NCBI GenBank assembly: GCA_027311025.1
Contig: DAICZS010000006.1
Location: forward strand, 1-64,000
Direction of reading: 5' to 3'
Origin: Ferrovaceae bacterium
GTDB lineage: Bacteria; Pseudomonadota; Gammaproteobacteria; Burkholderiales; Ferrovaceae
Length of the DNA stretch: 64,000 nucleotides
Below, piece by piece: positions 43,549 to 51,435 of the stretch (the first letter of the stretch is position 1; every line of letters begins with the position of its first letter). Made by a program: the position numbers and the translations under genes. The notes under the pieces are model-generated. The model worked only from the letters and a program-made list of their open reading frames with translations, had not been told where the DNA came from and ran no database searches.

Positions 43549-45258
43549 ATGAATATCACGTTCACATGGGATCAAAGCGTCGGTAGCGCCCCTGCAGGTT
43601 TCAAAACCGCGATGCAGACCGCAGCCAACATTCTGGATGCGCAGATTGCCGACAACATTTCTGTAAACATCGAGGTGGGGTACGGCACCGATGCAGGAAG
43701 TCCCATTCCTGCCGGAGCGTTGGCCACCGGTGGTCCAAATTACGTGACCTGCAACAACTATGCGCAACTGGCGAATGCCTTGACCGCGCAGGCCACCAAG
43801 AACAATTGTTCTGGCATCGTGGCAGCCTTGCCCGCCACCGACCCCACGCAAGGCGCCGGAAGCTGGGAACTCAGCACGGCCCAGGCCAAGGTGCTGGGCA
43901 TTCCTGATCCTGCCAATAACATCATAGATGGCTCAGTCGGGTTTTCCAATTCGACGTCCTGGGGGTTCAATGCCAGCCAAGGGCTTGGCGGCGCGTATGA
44001 TTTCGTCAGTACCGCGTTGCATGAAATCACCCATGCACTGGGGCGAGTCAATCTGGCCGCCTCCAATACGGCTTCTTCAGGAAGCGTGCTCGACAGCAGC
44101 TTCAATCTGTATACCTATTCTTCTCTGGGTACGCTGCAACTGGGCAGCACGGCACCGGCGTATTTCTCAATTGACGGTGGCAACACCAACCTCAACAACT
44201 TCGACATGAGTTCAGGAGGGGACCCGGCTGATTGGGCGACCACCCTGACCGATAGTTTCGGCCCCGGGCCTGCTGGAGTTGCTGGTCCTATGACGGCAAC
44301 CGACTGGCTGGTGATGGAGGCCCTGGGATTCAAGATTAACCCCACCTATATCCTTTTCGGGCCAACGGCCGTCAATGCGGGGGCTCATGATTACCTTCAG
44401 CTCTCCACGGTCAATGTGACTGCAGGAAGCCAGCAAAGCTATACGATCAGCGGCCTTAGTGCGTCACAACTGGACAGCGGCAGCCTCACCGGCACCGTCA
44501 CCGTGGGTAGTGATGGCACGGCAATGATCGACCTTGGTATTTCCGCGGCCAATCCCGTGGCAGCGCCCACGCAGGTCACGGTGACACTGGGCAACAATCT
44601 CGCCACTTATACGCTCACGGTGGAGAATGCCACCAACAACATCATCAATTTCACGCCACAAAACACGATCATCACTACCACCGCTGCCAACGATACAATC
44701 GCCGGGGTGAGTCCGCGCGATGTCGTGGCTTACAGCGGGGTATCAACGGACTACATCATTACGGCACCCAGCGCCGGCACCTTGCAGGTGATGGATGCCT
44801 ACCAGGGCAATCGGGATGGCACGGATACGCTCATCAACGTCGATCGCCTGCAATTTTCGGATACGAATGTGGCCTTTGATATGGGAACAAACCAGTCGGC
44901 TGGGCAGACGGCTGAAATCATCGGTGCCGCCTTCGGCAAGTCGGCGCTCTCCAACGCAGGCTACGTGGGTATCGGGATCAAGTTATTCGACTCGGGGCAG
45001 TCACTGGCTAATGTTGCCGCCCTGGCGGCTTCGGTGATGCATGCGGCTGACTATGGCTCGTTTGTCCAGACTGTCTGGAATAACGTCGTGGGCTCTCCCA
45101 TTTCACCCGCAGACCTGAACTCGTTTACTCAGTTACTCAATAATGGAACCTACAACGAGGGTTCGTTATTGTCGCTGGCGGCCACCGTTCAGGCCAATCT
45201 GAACAATATCGGCCTGGCGGGGCTTGCCACGCATGGTATCGATTACACCCCGGCATGA
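43549..45258 (+). CDS. Secreted zinc metalloprotease-like protein with DUF4214-like C-terminus
   Basis: A 569-residue protein with the zinc motif HEITHALGR (HExxH plus a downstream glycine/arginine, about residue 162), as in the NF038122-type metalloprotease group. The middle (about 280-390) looks like an Ig/cadherin-like domain. The C-terminal third (from about 395, TNQSAGQTAEIIGAAFGKSAL and AALAASVMHAADYGSFVQ) resembles regions linked to DUF4214 in RTX-type surface proteins. It has no N-terminal signal peptide, so type I secretion through a C-terminal signal is likely. GGTGGGGG precedes the ATG at 43549; the track start (43447) lies in the promoter. Confidence 0.75.
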   Translation: MNITFTWDQSVGSAPAGFKTAMQTAANILDAQIADNISVNIEVGYGTDAGSPIPAGALATGGPNYVTCNNYAQLANALTAQATKNNCSGIVAALPATDPTQGAGSWELSTAQAKVLGIPDPANNIIDGSVGFSNSTSWGFNASQGLGGAYDFVSTALHEITHALGRVNLAASNTASSGSVLDSSFNLYTYSSLGTLQLGSTAPAYFSIDGGNTNLNNFDMSSGGDPADWATTLTDSFGPGPAGVAGPMTATDWLVMEALGFKINPTYILFGPTAVNAGAHDYLQLSTVNVTAGSQQSYTISGLSASQLDSGSLTGTVTVGSDGTAMIDLGISAANPVAAPTQVTVTLGNNLATYTLTVENATNNIINFTPQNTIITTTAANDTIAGVSPRDVVAYSGVSTDYIITAPSAGTLQVMDAYQGNRDGTDTLINVDRLQFSDTNVAFDMGTNQSAGQTAEIIGAAFGKSALSNAGYVGIGIKLFDSGQSLANVAALAASVMHAADYGSFVQTVWNNVVGSPISPADLNSFTQLLNNGTYNEGSLLSLAATVQANLNNIGLAGLATHGIDYTPA

Positions 45259-45264
45259 TGGTTG

Positions 45265-46020
45265 CTATAGCCTGAACACGCCACCGGCACAGCTCTGTGC
45301 CTCTTCCAGGCGCGACAAGGTGGGCAGCAGGTTGAGCCCGGTGGATTTTTTAAGCCGATGCGCCTCTTCCCGAAGCGCTTCCAGTGAGACGCAGACAGGA
45401 TCGCCCGCCGTGGCAAAGGTGATGACGTTGCCACTGTCACAGGATGGAAATGCCAGGCAACGCCCGTCGAAAGCCTCCTCAATGCGTGCATAGCTGGATT
45501 TGAAACCGCGCTTCAATCCCAGCAGGTTGACCACGAGAATGCCCTCGCTGCTCAGGCGTGCGCGGCACAAGTCGTAGAACGGGCGAGTGTCCAGATCGCC
45601 GGCGCGGGCTTCGGCATCAAAACCATCCACCAGAATCAGGTCGTAATCCTGCCTGGTGCTGGCGATAAATTCTGCACCGTCACCAATCACGATGTTGATG
45701 CGCTTCGGGTCGTCGGGAAGCTTGAAAAACTGGCGCGCAGCGGCAACGACCGAAGGCGCTATCTCGACCACGGCCAACTTGGCTTGCGGACAGTTGCGAT
45801 AGAGAAACTTGGTGAGGGAGGCCGCACCCAGTCCGATCAAGAGGACCTTGCGCGGAAAGCGGGCGTCTTCGCGCAATAACAGGCTGGCCATCATGTCCTT
45901 GGTGTAGTCAAGTTCCAGATGCCAGGGTCGGGCAATGCGCATGGCGCCCTGAATCCAGTCCGAACCGAAGTGCAGGGTGCGCACGCCGGCTTCTTCGCAA
46001 ATGTCGATCGGAAATGTCAT
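45265..46020 (-). CDS. Spermidine synthase-like SAM-dependent protein
   Basis: A 251-residue Rossmann-fold protein of the polyamine aminopropyltransferase-like group. The SAM/dcSAM site reads LLIGLGAASLTKFLYRNCP then LAVVEIAPSV, with DGAEFI and DLILVDGFDAEA further on. It lacks the N-terminal beta domain of full SpeE proteins, so it may be a methyltransferase-like homologue rather than a true spermidine synthase. No good ribosome binding site precedes the ATG. It ends six bases from the convergent metalloprotease. Confidence 0.78.
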   Translation of the reverse strand: MTFPIDICEEAGVRTLHFGSDWIQGAMRIARPWHLELDYTKDMMASLLLREDARFPRKVLLIGLGAASLTKFLYRNCPQAKLAVVEIAPSVVAAARQFFKLPDDPKRINIVIGDGAEFIASTRQDYDLILVDGFDAEARAGDLDTRPFYDLCRARLSSEGILVVNLLGLKRGFKSSYARIEEAFDGRCLAFPSCDSGNVITFATAGDPVCVSLEALREEAHRLKKSTGLNLLPTLSRLEEAQSCAGGVFRL

Positions 46021-46119
46021 CGTGAAAATTTTAATTACAAAACAGAATCCAGATTTATTTTGGATGCTCTACCATGGTCGTGGTCATCCGAAAACCCGAT
46101 ATTGCGCCGACGACATGGT

Positions 46120-46704
46120 ATGCACAATGACTCAAAAACCCTGCTGATTGCCATTGCCACGCTCGTTTTGAGCGCCTGTAGCACTTTCGTGCCGCAGCAG
46201 CTGGGCGGTAACGATTTTGCCGATGTGACACCACACATGGCGCAGCGCCGCCCCGATGTGCTGGGGCAACGCGTGCGTTGGGGGGGCAGCATTGCCAGCG
46301 TCACCTCCGAGAAGGATCGCACCTGTTTTCAGGTGGTCAGCCATCCGCTCGATTATACGGCGCGTCCCGAAGAAGATGATCGCACCAATGGACGATTCAT
46401 TGCCTGCATTTCCGGTTTTTACGACCCTGAAATCTATGCCGTGAAGCGGCAGATCACTGTCATCGGCACGCTCCAGACCCCCACCATCGGCAACATTGGC
46501 CGCCATCCGTATATTTTCCCAAACCTCGCCATTGAAACACTTTATCTGTGGCCGAAACCGTCACCCATCACCAACGTCCCGCCCTATGCATTCGGCCCTG
46601 ATCCCTTCCTGTATCAGGCCTACCCCTGGATGGACGATCCCATGGACCCCATGAATCCATTGGGCCCCATGGATCCCATGAGTGCCTGGGATATGCCATG
46701 GTAA
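46120..46704 (+). CDS. Slp family outer membrane lipoprotein
   Basis: A 194-residue lipoprotein with lipobox LSAC after a hydrophobic segment (TLLIAIATLVLSAC), then the Slp/YeaY fold with VRWGGSIASV and CISGFYDPEIYAVKRQITV. Slp proteins are starvation or stationary-phase outer-membrane lipoproteins of unclear role. The C-terminus is a Met/Pro/Asp-rich tail built on DPM/GPM units. The start is set by the signal sequence; the ribosome binding site is poor, and the track start at 45919 lies in the neighbouring gene. Confidence 0.82.
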   Translation: MHNDSKTLLIAIATLVLSACSTFVPQQLGGNDFADVTPHMAQRRPDVLGQRVRWGGSIASVTSEKDRTCFQVVSHPLDYTARPEEDDRTNGRFIACISGFYDPEIYAVKRQITVIGTLQTPTIGNIGRHPYIFPNLAIETLYLWPKPSPITNVPPYAFGPDPFLYQAYPWMDDPMDPMNPLGPMDPMSAWDMPW

Positions 46705-46772
46705 CTGCGGATTTGCTATAGAATCAGTGCCTCATCATTGAACAATGGCTGTATGAACGGGAGGGGGTGCCC

Positions 46773-47321
46773 ATGCTGAAAACCAGACTGATTCAGGTTC
46801 TTTCCCATTCGGCGTGGGTTGCCATGCTCGGACTGGGGGGGTGTGCCGGACTTCCTCCCCACACCAACATTCCCGATGCAATCGCAACGCCACCACATCA
46901 AGTTCTTGCATTCGAAGCGATGGCTGCAGGCGTTCAGGTTTACGAATGCAGGGGCAACGGTGAAAGCCCGCAAAAATTTCAATGGGTTTTGAAGGCGCCT
47001 GAAGCAGAGCTATACGATGCAGGCGGCAGCAGGGTCGCCAGGCACTATGCGGGCCCCACGTGGGAAGCCTGGGATGGCAGCAAGGTGGTGGGCGAAGTGA
47101 AGGCGCAATCCGGTAGTCCTGACCCCAACGCCGTGTCGTGGTTGCTGTTGAGCGCCAAATCCAATTCCGGCAAGGGAATTTTTGCGCAGACCGTCAGCAT
47201 CCAGCGCATCAATACCAAAGGGGGTAAACCTCCTGAGACGGAATGCAACCAGGCCCTGTCTGGAAAACTATCGCGCGTACCTTATACCGCCACCTATAAT
47301 TTTTACAATACCCAACCGTAA
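46773..47321 (+). CDS. DUF3455 family lipoprotein
   Basis: A 182-residue lipoprotein-like protein (hydrophobic start, then GLGGCAGLPP as lipobox) with the DUF3455 core: VYECRGNGESPQKFQWVLKAPEAELYD, HYAGPTWEAWDGSKVVGEV, and a late pair of cysteines/tyrosines near PYTATYNFY. The function is unknown. GGGAGGGGG a few bases upstream supports the ATG at 46773. A TATAGAAT hexamer region about 50 bases upstream may be its -10. Confidence 0.82.
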   Translation: MLKTRLIQVLSHSAWVAMLGLGGCAGLPPHTNIPDAIATPPHQVLAFEAMAAGVQVYECRGNGESPQKFQWVLKAPEAELYDAGGSRVARHYAGPTWEAWDGSKVVGEVKAQSGSPDPNAVSWLLLSAKSNSGKGIFAQTVSIQRINTKGGKPPETECNQALSGKLSRVPYTATYNFYNTQP

Positions 47322-47337
47322 TGGCAGTTTGACTCAG

Positions 47338-47805
47338 TTACTCATGGCCAGCCGTGAGTTGCCAGGCGGCATGGCAGCCCACGCAAAGTCCGAGCGTGGT
47401 GGTCAGTTGTTTTAATATTTCTGGTGCAGGGGTGCCACTTTCAGCTGCGTGGGCCATGTCATCCATGTTGCGATGAACGCTCATGCCCATGGATTTGAAG
47501 GGCAAGGGCAGCTTGGCCATGAGCGCAGGGTTGACGTCCGCCGCCGCACCCATGCCTGCCGAACGCGCAGCCCTGGCAACGGATGCCAGGTCGCCACGGT
47601 TGATGCCGTCGAGGATGTCGTGGGTTGCCATCAGCAGCGCACGCATTTCCTGCAGGATCAGGTCGCGCTCTCCTGACTTCAGTACGATGGCCGTGCGGTT
47701 ATCCGGGCCACGCTCAACGTTGCCGCGAATGAAAAACCAGGTGCCAACGGCTAAACTCGCAACCCATAACAGAATGGCAATTGAGGCAACTTTGCTGATT
47801 TTCAT
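47338..47805 (-). CDS. Membrane-anchored cytochrome c'-like protein
   Basis: A 155-residue protein with an N-terminal hydrophobic anchor or uncleaved signal (VASIAILLWVASLAVGTWFFI), a helical middle, and a single C-terminal heme motif CVGCH in LGLCVGCHAAWQL. Heme attachment near the C-terminus of a four-helix bundle is typical of cytochromes c' and c556. AAGGAACC upstream supports the ATG at 47805 over the track start 47889. It could bind NO or carry electrons; the partner is unknown. Confidence 0.72.
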   Translation of the reverse strand: MKISKVASIAILLWVASLAVGTWFFIRGNVERGPDNRTAIVLKSGERDLILQEMRALLMATHDILDGINRGDLASVARAARSAGMGAAADVNPALMAKLPLPFKSMGMSVHRNMDDMAHAAESGTPAPEILKQLTTTLGLCVGCHAAWQLTAGHE

Positions 47806-47901
47806 GGAGGGTTCCTTGTGTTGGCGAAGCCCGTCTCCGTTCCGAAGGCTTTTCTGTGATGGACCATCAGGACAGGGTACGAAATTCAAGGAGAGAAGGG
47901 A

Positions 47902-48339
47902 ATGGCTATCTTAACGAACATTGTCGTGGCAGATGAGAGTGAAATTGAAGCCATCGGCGAATCGCTGCACCCTGTAGAGGAGTGGAGCGGTTTTGAAGTC
48001 CGCGATGTGGATACGGCCAGGATCACGACGCTGCATTGCCTGCTGACCGGCGAGTTGTTTGATGATGCGGTGATTCAATACGAGCCCCTATATGTATCGC
48101 CCGTTGAAGGGGCCATGGTATTGCGCCTTGCCGATGAAGTACTGGAGCGCCTGATCGAGCTGGACGAGGAGATGCTCGTCCAGGTGGCCACCGAATTGAC
48201 GGCCACGGAAGATTTCGAGACGGCAGGCTGGACGGAAGAGGAAGTGACCGTGATGCTGGCCGAACTGTGCGAATTGGCACAACGCGCTGACGCTGAAGGC
48301 CAGGCCCTGTTTGTCTGGTTGCATCCGCTACGGACCTGA
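47902..48339 (+). CDS. Conserved-looking acidic hypothetical protein
   Basis: A 145-residue, strongly acidic protein (many Asp/Glu, e.g. LIELDEEMLVQVATELTATEDFE) with no signal peptide, membrane segment or motif that I recognise. It looks like a small cytosolic alpha-rich protein. AAGGAGAGAAGGGA before the ATG is a very strong ribosome binding site, which supports real expression. Its end overlaps the convergent exonuclease gene by 12 bases. Confidence 0.6.
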   Translation: MAILTNIVVADESEIEAIGESLHPVEEWSGFEVRDVDTARITTLHCLLTGELFDDAVIQYEPLYVSPVEGAMVLRLADEVLERLIELDEEMLVQVATELTATEDFETAGWTEEEVTVMLAELCELAQRADAEGQALFVWLHPLRT

Positions 48340-48930
48340 GTTGCCATGGCCAGGGGGCTGCGTGAGCTGCCAGGAACGGTAAACGCGCAATGCCACATGC
48401 GCGTCATTGGCGGCATACAGAATCTGCTTTTCATTCAGAACGCGGTTTGACCAGTTCGTGGTGGACGTTCTTTTGGATTTCTGCAGGCGCTGGCCAAAAA
48501 AATGAGCCACGGCTGCCTTGGCACCCATGTCGCAACGCCTGTCCTGGCGCAGGGCAATAGCCAGGTCGAGAACGGGGAGGGTATCGATGGCCAGCTTGGC
48601 TTGCAGGCGGCGCAAGTCGTCGCGCAGGCCGAAGCCCACCTTGAGTACCCGTGGCGATTCCAGGATGGTGCGCAGTTCATTCAAGGCGGGCTGGGTAGTG
48701 ATGGGAAAGAGGTAGGCCCGTTCGTCGGTAGCCAGTTGAATCAAGTGCGGTCCCGTAGAAACTTCTCCCTTGGCAAAGGTAGGTCGGGATTCGGTGTCGA
48801 AACCGATGGCATCCCCATCCAGCAAGGCTGCCAGCGCATTTGCAGCATCAGTCTCAGAGCGCACAAGATGGACGTCAGACAACCGGATTCCGGGGTATGG
48901 TGGCAGCACTGAATCCTGGGATGTGGGCAC
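48328..48930 (-). CDS. RNase D / WRN-type 3'-5' exonuclease
   Basis: A 200-residue stand-alone DEDDy exonuclease domain. The motifs are GFDTESRPTF (Exo I, about residue 39), VGFGLRDDLRRLQ (Exo II, about 98) and YAANDAHVALRVY (Exo III with the tyrosine, about 173). It lacks the HRDC domains of RNase D, so it resembles small WRN-like exonucleases. The start is GTG. Its partner and substrate (RNA or DNA) are not evident. Confidence 0.85.
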   Translation of the reverse strand: MPTSQDSVLPPYPGIRLSDVHLVRSETDAANALAALLDGDAIGFDTESRPTFAKGEVSTGPHLIQLATDERAYLFPITTQPALNELRTILESPRVLKVGFGLRDDLRRLQAKLAIDTLPVLDLAIALRQDRRCDMGAKAAVAHFFGQRLQKSKRTSTTNWSNRVLNEKQILYAANDAHVALRVYRSWQLTQPPGHGNSGP

Positions 48931-48960
48931 GCGGGGGGCTCGAAAATAATGGAAGTGATG

Positions 48961-49587
48961 CTAATGGTGTAATACCCGGCTTAAGGTTTCCGGGCTGATG
49001 TTGAGGTGCAGGGCCAATTCCTTTCTGGGCAGGAGCATGGCCATTTCAGGGTTTTTTTGTTGAAATCGTTCCATCCTCCCGGCAGCATCAAGCAGATGGA
49101 AGGCAATGGTGTCGGCCATGACCTCGCTCATCAAACGCATGACCTCGTATTCAAATTCATGTTTCAGGACGGGATGGTCATTCATGAAGTCGGCCCACAC
49201 CTTAATGGGGCACTTGGCCACGCGAACCTTCGTTACTGCACAGATGCTGTAGGGCGCCCGATATTCAAGGCGCCAAGCGGCATAGCTGGTTTCAATTTCA
49301 GTTTCGCGCGCAAAACGCAGGGTCATTTCCTTGCCTTCGGCAGTGGTCACCACCCGTTTTAACACACCTTCGAGGATGAAATACTGGTTCATTTCAGTGG
49401 CACCCTGGATGAGCAGGGCGTCGCCCTTTTTGACTTCGGCGATCACCAGATGGTGCTCCAGCTCGGCCAGCTCGTCGTCCTTGAGGTGTTGCAATACGAT
49501 GTTGGCGTGAATCAAGGTACGCAGCAGCAGGCGTAAGGGGTGTTGCGCCAGGGGCGTTTCAATAATGGCAGGGCAGGGTAGTCCCAT
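48961..49587 (-). CDS. Crp/Fnr family transcriptional regulator lacking the FNR cysteines
   Basis: A 208-residue protein with an N-terminal cyclic-nucleotide-binding-like barrel (KKGDALLIQGATEMNQYFILEGVLKRV) and a C-terminal HTH (LPRKELALHLNISPETLSRVL). It has no N-terminal cysteine cluster, so it is not an iron-sulfur FNR sensor. It stops two residues after the recognition helix with no winged C-terminal extension; other short Crp-family members end in this way. It is divergent from the MarR gene. Ligand unknown. Confidence 0.82.
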   Translation of the reverse strand: MGLPCPAIIETPLAQHPLRLLLRTLIHANIVLQHLKDDELAELEHHLVIAEVKKGDALLIQGATEMNQYFILEGVLKRVVTTAEGKEMTLRFARETEIETSYAAWRLEYRAPYSICAVTKVRVAKCPIKVWADFMNDHPVLKHEFEYEVMRLMSEVMADTIAFHLLDAAGRMERFQQKNPEMAMLLPRKELALHLNISPETLSRVLHH

Positions 49588-49617
49588 GACAGGCGATTCC
49601 GGAAAATCATCACAGCA

Positions 49618-49630
49618 TGATATATTATCA
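49618..49630. promoter_or_regulatory. Palindrome in the MarR promoter region
   Basis: TGATA-TAT-TATCA is a perfect 5-base-arm palindrome. It overlaps a TATATT hexamer (49621-49626) that would serve as -10 for the MarR gene, with transcription starting near 49633. This is the expected placement for a self-repressing MarR-family operator. Confidence 0.45.
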
Positions 49631-49668
49631 CCATGGTTAACGGGCGAACAAAATCAACTGAAGGCAGC

Positions 49669-50058
49669 ATGTCGAAAGAGGAATTCGAACGGCTCGCCCA
49701 GTTTCGCTATCAGTTGCGCCGTTTTCTTCGGTTCAGTGAAGAACTGACTCGCAGGGAAGGCGTGACACCGCTACAGTACCAGCTCCTGCTGCAAATCAAG
49801 GGTTTTCCAGGCCGGGACTGGGCCACGATCGTTGAACTTGCAGAACGGCTACAAGCCAAACATCATGGCATCGTGGCCTTGATTACCCGCTGCGAAAAAT
49901 CCGCACTGGTGGTGCGTAGCACCAGCAGCAGCGATCTGCGGCGGGTTGAGGTGAGATTGACGCAAAAGGGGGAGGCCTGCCTTGAAAAGCTGGCACGACT
50001 GCATCGTGCCGAACGCCTGTCATTGCAGGAAGTATTTACCAGATCACTCAAATCATAA
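49669..50058 (+). CDS. MarR family transcriptional regulator
   Basis: A 129-residue winged-helix regulator (TPLQYQLLLQIKGFPGRDWATIVELAERLQAKHHGIVALITRCEKS as the HTH region; SSSDLRRVEVRLTQKGEACL as the wing). The ATG at 49669 is preceded by GAAGGC. The track's ATG at 49633 would coincide with the predicted transcription start and has no ribosome binding site. MarR proteins usually repress their own unit and a neighbour; here a 39-residue membrane peptide follows. Confidence 0.87.
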   Translation: MSKEEFERLAQFRYQLRRFLRFSEELTRREGVTPLQYQLLLQIKGFPGRDWATIVELAERLQAKHHGIVALITRCEKSALVVRSTSSSDLRRVEVRLTQKGEACLEKLARLHRAERLSLQEVFTRSLKS

Positions 50059-50070
50059 GAGGGACGCTTC

Positions 50071-50190
50071 ATGATCGAAACGATGATTGGACTGCTTTTT
50101 CTGTGCGCCGTGATTTTTGTGGCGACTACCGGAGGTCGCAGCGATGATGATTCAAAGGATGGCAAAGACAACCAGAAAAAACCCGAGTAA
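50071..50190 (+). CDS. Small single-pass membrane peptide, 39 residues (not in ORF track)
   Basis: An ATG preceded by GAGGG opens a 39-codon frame directly after the MarR gene (12 bases). The product has one membrane segment (MIGLLFLCAVIFVATTGG) followed by a highly charged Asp/Lys tail (SDDDSKDGKDNQKKPE). I do not recognise the family. Position suggests co-transcription with, and control by, the MarR protein. Confidence 0.6.
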   Translation: MIETMIGLLFLCAVIFVATTGGRSDDDSKDGKDNQKKPE

Positions 50191-50219
50191 TCCCCACACG
50201 GCCGGGTTACCCAGGCCGG

Positions 50220-50750
50220 CTAGCGACCCCCTTCCAGTGCGGCGAGGTCGGTGATGACCTGGGCGGGGTTGCGCTCTGCGTCAACGCTTTCATACACTTT
50301 GGCAATGCGCCCCGAAGGGTTGATGATGAAGGTGTTGCGTTTGGCAATCCTGAATCCCAACAGGCGCATTTCTGAGCCATATTGTTGCGAGACGGTGCCA
50401 TCCTTGTCAGCCAGAAGCGGAAACGGCAGATGGTGGTTTCTGGCGAAATCTGCGTGGCTGCTGGCATCATCGATGCTGACACCCAGCACTGCGGCGCCGA
50501 GCTGATGAATTTTCTGGATGTCGTCCCGGTAGGCGCAGGCCTCTGCGGTGCAGCCGGGCGTTTCATCCTTGGGGTAAAAATACAAAACCAGCCATTTTCC
50601 CCGATAATCCGCAAGGTGTTGCAGCGTGCCATTCTGGTCGGCCACACTGAATTCAGGAGCGATCTGTCCTGCTTGCGGCATTTCAGCCGAGAAGGCGGCG
50701 CCAGTGCAGGTCAGTCCCAGGGTAGCTGCAAGCCAAAACAGGATTTTCAT
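50220..50750 (-). CDS. Exported peroxiredoxin (Bcp/AhpC-TSA type)
   Basis: A 176-residue thiol peroxidase of the BCP class with the peroxidatic cysteine in FYPKDETPGCTAEAC and a second cysteine five residues later, as in Bcp-type enzymes. A signal peptide (FWLAATLGLTCTGAAFSA) sends it to the periplasm, unlike cytosolic E. coli Bcp. AAAAGGA precedes the ATG. It lies 17 bases after the YbhB/PEBP gene on the same strand and is probably co-transcribed with it. Confidence 0.88.
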   Translation of the reverse strand: MKILFWLAATLGLTCTGAAFSAEMPQAGQIAPEFSVADQNGTLQHLADYRGKWLVLYFYPKDETPGCTAEACAYRDDIQKIHQLGAAVLGVSIDDASSHADFARNHHLPFPLLADKDGTVSQQYGSEMRLLGFRIAKRNTFIINPSGRIAKVYESVDAERNPAQVITDLAALEGGR

Positions 50751-50767
50751 TTCACGTCCTTTTGTGA

Positions 50768-51316
50768 CTATCGCCCGTAGGTGGCCGTGAAGCTGGCCTT
50801 GCCCAGGGTGTTGGCATGAATCATGTACCCGGTCAGTGCTGCCGTGGCGTCGGCAGGCACTTCAAGCTTGCCGGTTTTAAGCGCGTATACGGTGAAAATG
50901 TATCGATGTGGTGCATCTCCCTGGGGTGGGCAGGTGCCGCCCCAGGCAGGCGTGCCGAAGTCAGACCTGCCCTGCACTGCGCCGTGGGGCAGCAGGGTGC
51001 TGTTGAGGGCGCCCGCTCCTGCTGTCAGTTCGGTGACGTCGGCCGGAATATTGATGACGATCCAGTGCCACCAACCCGAACCCGTGGGGGCATCGGGATC
51101 ATACATGGTGACGGCATAGCTCCTGGTGTCTTTGGGGGCACCGCTCCATTGAAGCGCGGGCGACCTGTTTTCGCCTGAGCAACCGAACCCATTGTACTCA
51201 AAACGCTTGGGGATAGTGCCATTGGCTTTGATTTCAGGACTGATCAGCGTGAAACCGTCGGCGCAAGACCAGGAAGACAAACACGCCAGGACAACGAAAA
51301 GCAGGGTACGGCGCAT
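50768..51316 (-). CDS. YbhB/YbcL family PEBP-like exported protein
   Basis: A 182-residue phosphatidylethanolamine-binding-protein homologue with a signal peptide (LLFVVLACLSSWSCA). Conserved segments are SPALQWSGAPKDTRSYAVTMYDPDAPTGSGWWHWIV and the CPPQGDAPHRYIFTVYAL ligand-site loop. AAGGAG lies nine bases before the ATG. The family's bacterial role is unclear. Confidence 0.9.
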   Translation of the reverse strand: MRRTLLFVVLACLSSWSCADGFTLISPEIKANGTIPKRFEYNGFGCSGENRSPALQWSGAPKDTRSYAVTMYDPDAPTGSGWWHWIVINIPADVTELTAGAGALNSTLLPHGAVQGRSDFGTPAWGGTCPPQGDAPHRYIFTVYALKTGKLEVPADATAALTGYMIHANTLGKASFTATYGR

Positions 51317-51435
51317 GGCAGTACTTCTCCTTACACGGGGGGACGATGGTGCAGCAGATATTTACACTGATTCCAGCCCTAGTAAAGTCAATTTTTGGTA
51401 GTCTCTGTGACTTTTGTTATTCAGCCGTGGATTCA

